A DNA stretch of 64,000 bases from Hyaloscypha bicolor E (lineage: Eukaryota; Ascomycota; Leotiomycetes; Helotiales; Hyaloscyphaceae): positions 3,075,750 to 3,139,749 of the forward strand of contig NW_020194589.1 of the NCBI RefSeq assembly GCF_002865645.1, in the 5' to 3' direction. The stretch's first letter is position 1. Each line of letters begins with the position of its first letter. Below, piece by piece: positions 58,000 to 64,000 of this stretch. The notes below the pieces were generated by a model. That model ran no database searches, was not told the DNA's origin, and was given only the letters and a program-made list of their open reading frames with translations. The position numbers and the translations under genes are program-made.

Positions 58000-59330
58000 T
58001 TTCGGAAGGCAAATTAAAGAATCTTTAAGCCACGAGCCTTTATATAAATAAATAATTTATACGGGTACTAGCTTACTAACTTCCCCGGAATAGAAGCTTT
58101 GGCCGAGTATATTATACTATATTAGGCTAGTTAAAGGCATTCCCGAAATCCGAACTACTAATTATCTTTAAATCTTTCTGTATTAACCTATATACTAAGC
58201 TCCTCTTTTTTAGAAATAACTCTGGTTATAAGAGACTATATATACCTAATAAATTTGCCAAATCTATCTTTAAAATAGCTCATAATAAACGGGCTCACGT
58301 GAAAGCTAAATGGACTTATAATTTTCTCTACTACTATATCTTCTTCTTATAAATATGGAAAAAGATAAAGAAATATATTACCGCATATCCCATTTACTAA
58401 AGATCTAAACCGAATATATATGCTTCCTATAGATACCTATAACTAATTCTACTACTACCAAAATAACTCTTAATACTATATACCGACTTTATTACCGGAC
58501 TACTAGATTCGAAAACCGGTAATAATACAATTATAACTATTACTAATACCTTAACCAAATGAATTAAAGCGATTTTAGGGAAGAAAACATAGACGGGATA
58601 AGACTAGGCAAAGGCATACTATAATTACTATTACAAGGAATTTGGGCTCCCAGATAAGATAATATCTGACTAGGACCTAAAGTTTATTTTATTCTTCTAG
58701 ATAAAACTATACTTAATCCTTAATATCTGTCTTATACTTACTATATCTTACTATACCCAAGTAAATAGAATATCTAAAAGATCTAACTAGACTCTAATAC
58801 ACGTACTAAGATATGTAATAGCTAGTTACTATAACTAGAGCGAGTAGGAAAAGCTATTACTAGCTATTTGCTTTGCCTTAAATAATTGCCCTAATAAGTT
58901 TTCTGGTTTCTGCCTTTTTAAACTATAATATGGCCACTAACCCAAGTCCGTACTAGATACTACTAAGAGAGCCATTACCTAGGAATTAACTAAAAAGAGT
59001 GCGAAGTAATTTATTAAGAATTACTACTAGCTCTTTATAGAAGCATCCGAAGCCATTATACTAGCCCAAGCTAGAATAAAAGAAAATCGAGACAGGAAGA
59101 GGTAATTACTAGTACTATAACCCGAGAACCAGGTTTTCTTAAAAGTAGCTAAGTCTACTAAATACGGTTATAAACTTCTCTAGAACTTTACTAAACTATC
59201 TTTTATTAAACTCGGACCTTATTATATATAAAAGATTATCTCACTATTAGCCTTTAAACTCGAATTACTAGAATAGCTATTTATTTACCCGGTAATATCT
59301 ATTAATTATATAGAACTAGTATATCTAGAC
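58000..59330 (+). pseudogene. integrase remnant of Gypsy pol
   Basis: The core domain shows YTDFITGLLDSKTGNNTII (about 58470-58530), equivalent to the first catalytic Asp block. Then EFGLPDKIISD carries the second Asp. A C-terminal stretch KLGPYYI and LFIYPVISINYIELVYLDLY corresponds to the conserved GPf.. and hPVFHVS.L blocks. Stops occur throughout. Confidence 0.75.
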
Positions 59331-59369
59331 TTATATAACCGCGAAATTTCCGGACTAGGGCCTATTAAG

Positions 59370-59560
59370 GACGAGAAATATATTATTAAATATATTATTA
59401 CTAAAGAAATTCGGAGTAAACCCGGATATAGAAGCCGCTAACTATAGTACCTAGTAAAATATATAAGCTATCTAAAAAAAAAATAGTAACCCGGATAAAT
59501 TTTACATATAAATATACCTAACCTAGTTAGAAAGTTCGAATAGGAATTACTAATTACTAG
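59370..59560 (+). pseudogene. C-terminal chromodomain of the Gypsy polyprotein (RIP-mutated)
   Basis: The frame reads DEKYIIKYIITKEIRSKPGYRSR, one stop, then YLVKYISYLKKK and two stops, then PNLVRKFE. It fits a chromodomain: E-x-I-x-x-x-R, Y-L-V-K-W-x-G-Y, then the C-terminal helix. The tryptophans expected after YLVK and in the WEP motif coincide with lost or stop codons. Chromodomains direct integration to heterochromatin, which would make this element a chromovirus. Confidence 0.6.
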
Positions 59561-59599
59561 GTTATAACCCTAAATCTCCTTACTACCGAATTTTAGTAA

Positions 59600-62190
59600 G
59601 GCTAGGCCTTACTAGTATAGCCTCATAATACGGAACCGAAATATATCTTACTAGCGCGATTTCTCTAGTAACTAGATATTTTTACTAATATACTAAGGCT
59701 ATTATTTACTTTATATTACCTTCTCAAATATACTATCTCATATTAAATTCATAATTACTATATATCTACCTCAAATACTATATATATTTAGTTTGGCTAT
59801 AACCAAAATACCTAAAAACGAAGCTACTATAGCCTATTTAGCTATAGCCAAGAGAGCCGCCAGTATTAAAGAAAGCCCAATACCCGGCCTCGTAATCTCA
59901 AAGACCCTAATAGGTAGCCTATATAAACAAGCCCTAATTCCGGTTACTAAGCTTTCTAATAAATATTACAATATCCGCAACTGTGCCCTAAATCCCTTAT
60001 AATCCCGTAATTCCTACCCGAATTAGTATAGAGATAACCAGATACTAATAATTAAACGGGACCTTCCTAAGGAATTATGTTTAGTCTAGGTACCAGAGAA
60101 TGGACTTAATATGAGAGTTAATAGTAAGGTCTTTCTCGGAATAAACTAACTAAAGCTTTTCTATTTCTATAGACCGCTAGTTATAACTAAATACGGTCAT
60201 ACGTTAGTATTTAACCTTTAACTAATACGTACGTAAGCTAGTATATTATACCCGGTATATGGTAATAGTACTATAACCGGCGTACTACTAAATATAAAGG
60301 GCAGATATAATTATATTAGAGTAATTTATTATAATCTCTATACTAAAAAGATAAATAGTATTCTTTCCGCTAATGGATACCCTAATAATTAGTCATATAG
60401 TAACCGAACTTGCGCCAGCTACCTATTTAGATTGCGCTTTATATTCGAGAACTATCCGAGAGAAAGCTAATTATAACCGGATACCCGTATTATATATATC
60501 TAAACTAGTAAGAATAAGAAGGGTAATATTATATTCTTGGATAATAAGAACTTTAATCCGGTATTTATTACTAATAATTAATAGTATAATCTATATTACT
60601 ACTTTATTAATATCTTCTCCGGAGATCGTAAAAACCTGGTTTTAGTTATTAACGAACTAGTAGAGAGAGTATGCTTTCTAGAAGCCTTATACTATAATAG
60701 ACTATTCTAGCCTTTGGGCTACCCGAGTACCTTTAGTAAGGCCCGTAACTAAATAGAAAGCGTACTTAAGAAGCTAGTAACTAAGGAAGACCTTATCCCA
60801 GAAAATAAGGACTTGGTCCTATATAATATTCTTTCTAGGAATTATAACCTAACTATTTTATTATATGAGATTATGACACATATAGCCTTTTCTAAAGTAG
60901 TAAATAGTATAGCAAATACTACTTATCGCAACGAACTTTACTATATCTTTAACTAAGGTAAGAAGTAAGTCCGGGTATTAGATAAAACTATAAATGACTT
61001 ATTACCCTAATTTAATTAAGATAAAGAGAAGTTTATTATACTAGCCAAAAAGCTAATTACCCGTATTAGTAAGAGCCTCTAAGAATTATAGTACTAACTA
61101 GTAAATGCCCTATTAACTACTCGTGCCCTATTACTAGAACTCAATTACGTAATAGAAAATATACTAGATATTATGCCTATTCTTGCCCTATTACCTCTAG
61201 TAATTATTAATAAAGACTAATAATCTATTATCTAGGTAGTAGCCATAGCTATTATAGAATTTACGAGTAATATCTCTATGTGTTTTCAAAAACGAATTAA
61301 TTAGTAAAATCCGGTAGTACCCGAAAATATAAACCTAGTCTAACTATAATTACTATTATTCTTACTACTATATAAAGCCCCATAAATAATTACTAAAAAC
61401 ACTAAGTAGACTAATGAAATACTTATATAAGCTTTGCGGGGCCTACCATAACCTGCTATACCGGCCGGTATTATTAAGAGAGAAGCTATAGACTAGTTGA
61501 AATCGCTATCTAAAAAGCTGGAATATTAGATAAGATCTGCGGCCCGAGTATTAATAGATAATCCAGAAATAAAATTCGAGGAAAGTAATACTAAGGTACT
61601 ACTAGTTACTAGATAGTACCTACCTTATCCCAAGGGTCAGAGATGGGTTCTAGACTTGCCTATCCAGGGCTCGAAACTTCCCTAAGGCCAAAAGGCATGC
61701 CAAGCTTTTGGTATTACTCGCGAGGATATAGTAGGAAAACTAAAGATAAAGCTAGAGTATTACGTAAATTCTAAAGAACTAGGCCTATTACTATAAGGCA
61801 TGTAATTCGGCCATATGGAGGTAGTACCTAAGTAACTTAATTATTCTTATCTCGCGAGCTATAATATTATAATAATATAACCTCCCGGTTTACGTTATCT
61901 CCTATATTAATATCTTTGCCTTTTTTTAGTATTCCAGATCACATATATAGTTTAGAACTATTATTTAGTATAATAGTAGCTGGGTATTCAAGAATAAAAC
62001 TTTAATAATGCGTATTCCCGGGTATTTAATAAATAAATAAATGAATGAATGAGTAAATAAATAGACGGATAGATATATGAATATATAAACGGATTATTTT
62101 TTTCCTTTATTAATTTCCTTTTTATTTTTAGGTACTTTATTATACTAGCTTCTCTCGAGTAAACTATTATATTACCGGAGTAGTATCTTT
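59600..62190 (+). other. unassigned 3' region of the Gypsy element, downstream of the chromodomain
   Basis: About 2.6 kb lies between the end of pol and the polypurine tract. It holds residual open frames at 59793-60002 and 60373-60645. A better-preserved stretch near 61620-61840 reads PKGQRWVLDLPIQGSKLP, a stop, then GQKACQAFGITREDIVGKLK. These read as genuine coding remains, but I do not recognise the protein. An extra gene or a captured host sequence is possible. Confidence 0.4.
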
Positions 62191-62213
62191 CTCCTGAAAG
62201 GAGGAAGAGATAT
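62190..62213 (+). other. polypurine tract of the Gypsy element
   Basis: CTGAAAGGAGGAAGAGATAT ends immediately before the 3' LTR. Its purine run and position match the plus-strand primer site of LTR retrotransposons. Confidence 0.75.
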
Positions 62214-62342
62214 TGGGTGACGTGTGGAAGTAGTAATGCCACTAGGGAAGGAACTAGCTAGCCATTAGTTAGCCAAGCCATTTAGGGCTTCGAGCTTAGA
62301 TACTAATAGAGTCGTCTTGCCTCTATCTGCCATTTCCCGACA
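62214..62342 (+). repeat. 3' long terminal repeat of the Gypsy element
   Basis: 129 bp with canonical ends TG and CA (TGGGTGACGTG...CCCGACA). It retains many CpA and TpG sites that are mutated in the 5' copy, so it is the better guide to the original LTR. Confidence 0.87.
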
Positions 62343-63621
62343 AATTATATCTATCCGCAATTATAGGAATTAAAAGTACCTTTATAGCCTGGCTACTAAA
62401 GGGTACTCATATAGTTTTTGCTTTAGAAGAAGTTTCCTTAGGCCTCTTTCTTAGCCGTAAAACACGCTCGTTACCTGATATAAAGGAAGATATTATTAAA
62501 ATAAAGGCCTAATCTTTTTATCTAACGTAATATACTTCTCTATTAGACATATACCTAGAATAGGTCTCTCCCTAGGGGATAACGTCCTTTTTGTCCGATT
62601 TCTAAAGGTCAAGAAGCTCCTTAATAACTCCACTAGTTATCCTATATGTCCCTGTAATTACAACTCCCTGGGAGCGAGTATATTAGACGAAGCGGGTAGA
62701 AACAAAGAGATTATCGAGGTAAACGTAATATCCAGAACTATTAGGAGGTTTAGGTAACCTTTTAACCAAGTGCAGGACTACTGCTTGTATCTTATTTCCT
62801 CTATTTCCAGCCTTAATCGTCCCACCAAGCTTCCTTGAAGTACGTATTCCTAAAGGCCCATTCTTTTGCCCTGGAATATGCCAATTCCATACGAGCAAGA
62901 ACCCCCTCCGGGCTGCCCCCCACACCTTATATCCAGTAGGTATAGGCTTGTTTGGAACAGTAGTTATTTCCTTCAATCGACCTTTAAATCGTACGATTAT
63001 CTCGTCTATTGCCAAGTCCCTCCCAGGCTTCCAAACCCTTAAATTAACCTCCTGGATATGCGTACTAAAGGCTTCCACCTACTCGGTAGTTTATTAGCTA
63101 GTTTCAGGTAAAATGAATAGAGATCTGGGGACTACCTTCGCATATGGGCCTTATTCCTGATTTCTATGGAATCGCATATATATATGGAGCTCCTGAAACC
63201 GATTCCTACTCAGAAACTTTGTAATTGGGTACTCAGGAGTCATATTATTTGTATCCCAATAATCTGCGATCTCATTCTCTATATATAAGCTCATATATAT
63301 CCGAATCGCAAGGTAGATATATATCTCTCTACGGCTTGTTAGATACCAAGCGTTTGCTCGTGTACAAGGGGTAGAATCGTCTTGAGGTTTTCGCAGATAG
63401 GTATTCGTCTTCTCGACTATCAGATCAATGATTCTGGGAGTATAGTATATAGTAAATAAAGTAATAGGATCATCTGGAGAGACGTCTTCAGGTAAGGTGA
63501 TTTCCCAGCCGAATTGGGGCAATTGCATAGGCTTAAAAGTACTTCCCTGCTTGTGTAGTGGATCCTCATTAGGCCGAAGGGTCCCTTTATCAGTGGAATC
63601 GAACACGGTAGCATCTGGCAT
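62343..63621 (-). pseudogene. piggyBac-like transposase, N-terminal and catalytic part
   Basis: Starts MPDATVFDSTDKGTL at 63621 and remains in one frame to 62343. The DDE core is clear: DLAIDEIIVRFKGR holds the first Asp, and YYVYLDNLFVS the second. TGTYRITSGVIKELL, KDVIP and RVLRLRKRPKETSS then lead to IPIIADRYN, where the frame meets the Gypsy 3' LTR. Stops at 63079-63150 (TAA, TAA, TAA, TAG) and later ones fit CAA, CAG or TGG changed by RIP. The protein continues in frame at 51281. It is the catalytic part of a cut-and-paste transposase, now dead through both insertion and nonsense codons. Confidence 0.8.
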
Positions 63622-64000
63622 TGTAATGGTGGTGCAATTGATGATTTAATTGAGTTCTCAATGGTTTATTTACATGTAAACAGGAGCCAGAGTTTTGGTA
63701 TTCCTCCGGAATAATGGTTTTTCCGATGCACGGGCCATGTAAAGCTGGTGGCAGCGGAACGGATAGCGGCTTGTAAAGTCGTTTACTCTTTGCATTCGAG
63801 AAATTCTCAGTGCATTCATTACGAAATAATACGCTGCCAGCGCCGCGCAGCGTATTTTTTTGTGGCTTGGACTAATTAGGACTGGCGTAACAGGGGGCCC
63901 CTGGAGGGAGATTCTACAGGGCCTTTAGGGCATTTGAAGCCTGTAAGAAATCCTCGGTGGGAACAAGGCATTTATACCCCTATAGCTATAGCCTGGAGAT
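63622..64000. other. piggyBac right end and flanking sequence
   Basis: This contains the right inverted repeat (63728-63760) and a hairpin (63828-63856). Sequence beyond about 63640 again has normal CpA/TpG frequency, so RIP damage fades here. No gene recognised. Confidence 0.5.
63828..63856. repeat. 10-bp inverted repeat AATACGCTGC / GCAGCGTATT
   Basis: Perfect arms with a 9-nt GC-rich loop lie about 70 bp outside the right inverted repeat of the piggyBac-like element. It may be a sub-terminal structure of that element or of another repeat. Confidence 0.65.

Larger units (their letters stand above)
51282..62342 (+). mobile_element. Ty3/Gypsy chromovirus LTR retrotransposon (~11.06 kb), heavily RIP-mutated, nested in piggyBac
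   Basis: Two 129-bp LTRs bound the element. The 8 bp AATTATAT occur just left of the 5' LTR (51274-51281) and just right of the 3' LTR (62343-62350). Up to four bases (ATAT) could belong to the repeat instead, so the target duplication is 4-8 bp. A polypurine tract (GAAAGGAGGAAGAGATAT) ends at the 3' LTR, as required for plus-strand priming. In order inside are gag-like sequence (~53.7-54.2 kb), protease, reverse transcriptase, RNase H, integrase, chromodomain and a ~2.6-kb 3' region. CpA-derived stops (TAA/TAG) interrupt every gene, so the element is dead. Confidence 0.88.
50653..63760 (-). mobile_element. piggyBac-like DNA transposon, split by a nested Gypsy retrotransposon
   Basis: The outer limits recognised are a pair of ~33-bp inverted repeats: 50653-50685 (contains AGCTTTATATGGCCCGTA) and 63728-63760 (reverse complement contains AGCTTTACATGGCCCGTG). 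They differ by transitions in the RIP direction. Between them lies a minus-strand transposase gene in two pieces (62343-63621 and 50753-51281). Without the 11-kb insertion and one copy of the duplicated flank, the element would be about 2.0 kb, normal for the superfamily. I did not find the TTAA target duplication, so the true termini may lie further out. Confidence 0.65.

Noticed and set aside
1..64000. tRNA, rRNA, CRISPR arrays, bacterial-type operators or terminators
   Set aside because: I saw none by eye; CRISPR and rho-independent terminators are not expected in a fungal nuclear genome. A tRNAscan-SE run would be needed to exclude tRNA genes.

Overview
The window comes from a filamentous ascomycete (Pezizomycotina; Leotiomycete-like is an inference). 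Genes carry 45-130 nt GT..AG introns with CTAAC/CTGAC-type branch sites. They include fungal-only families (HET, 2EXR, HAM1-like, fungal transcription-factor domain). The right third is AT-rich, nearly devoid of CpA/TpG and full of TAA/TAG, the signature of repeat-induced point mutation (RIP).

Layout. 1-16.3 kb is mostly housekeeping: the C-terminus of a Ser/Thr-rich membrane protein, a Ubp1/USP30-type deubiquitinase divergent from ALB1, an MFAP1-type spliceosome factor, and the polymerase-alpha B subunit POL12. Then come two 2EXR genes with a broken third copy, a transcription-factor-like protein without a DNA-binding domain, and an NmrA/isoflavone-reductase-like enzyme. 17-19.3 kb holds two tandem genes built from CHORD-like Cys/His modules. 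20-24.1 kb is one large ADF-H protein. 25.2-27.3 kb is a broken unrecognised gene. 27.3-33.8 kb carries TOM22, a bestrophin-like channel, a 734-bp TIR element with a 9-bp target duplication, and a DUF4211 protein. 35.9-39 kb is a HAM1-like protein. 40.9-42.8 kb is a frameshifted HET gene.

From about 43 kb the sequence is repeat-derived. A GC-rich, intron-containing ORF starts normally and runs into RIP-type stops. About 6 kb of unassigned decayed sequence follows. Then comes a piggyBac-like transposase gene (minus strand) split by an 11-kb Ty3/Gypsy chromovirus with 129-bp LTRs. Joining the two transposase halves across the insertion, keeping one copy of the 8-bp flank, keeps the reading frame.

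Exon coordinates were worked out by hand from splice motifs and frame. They are models, not transcript evidence. Family calls rest on motif recognition without a database search.
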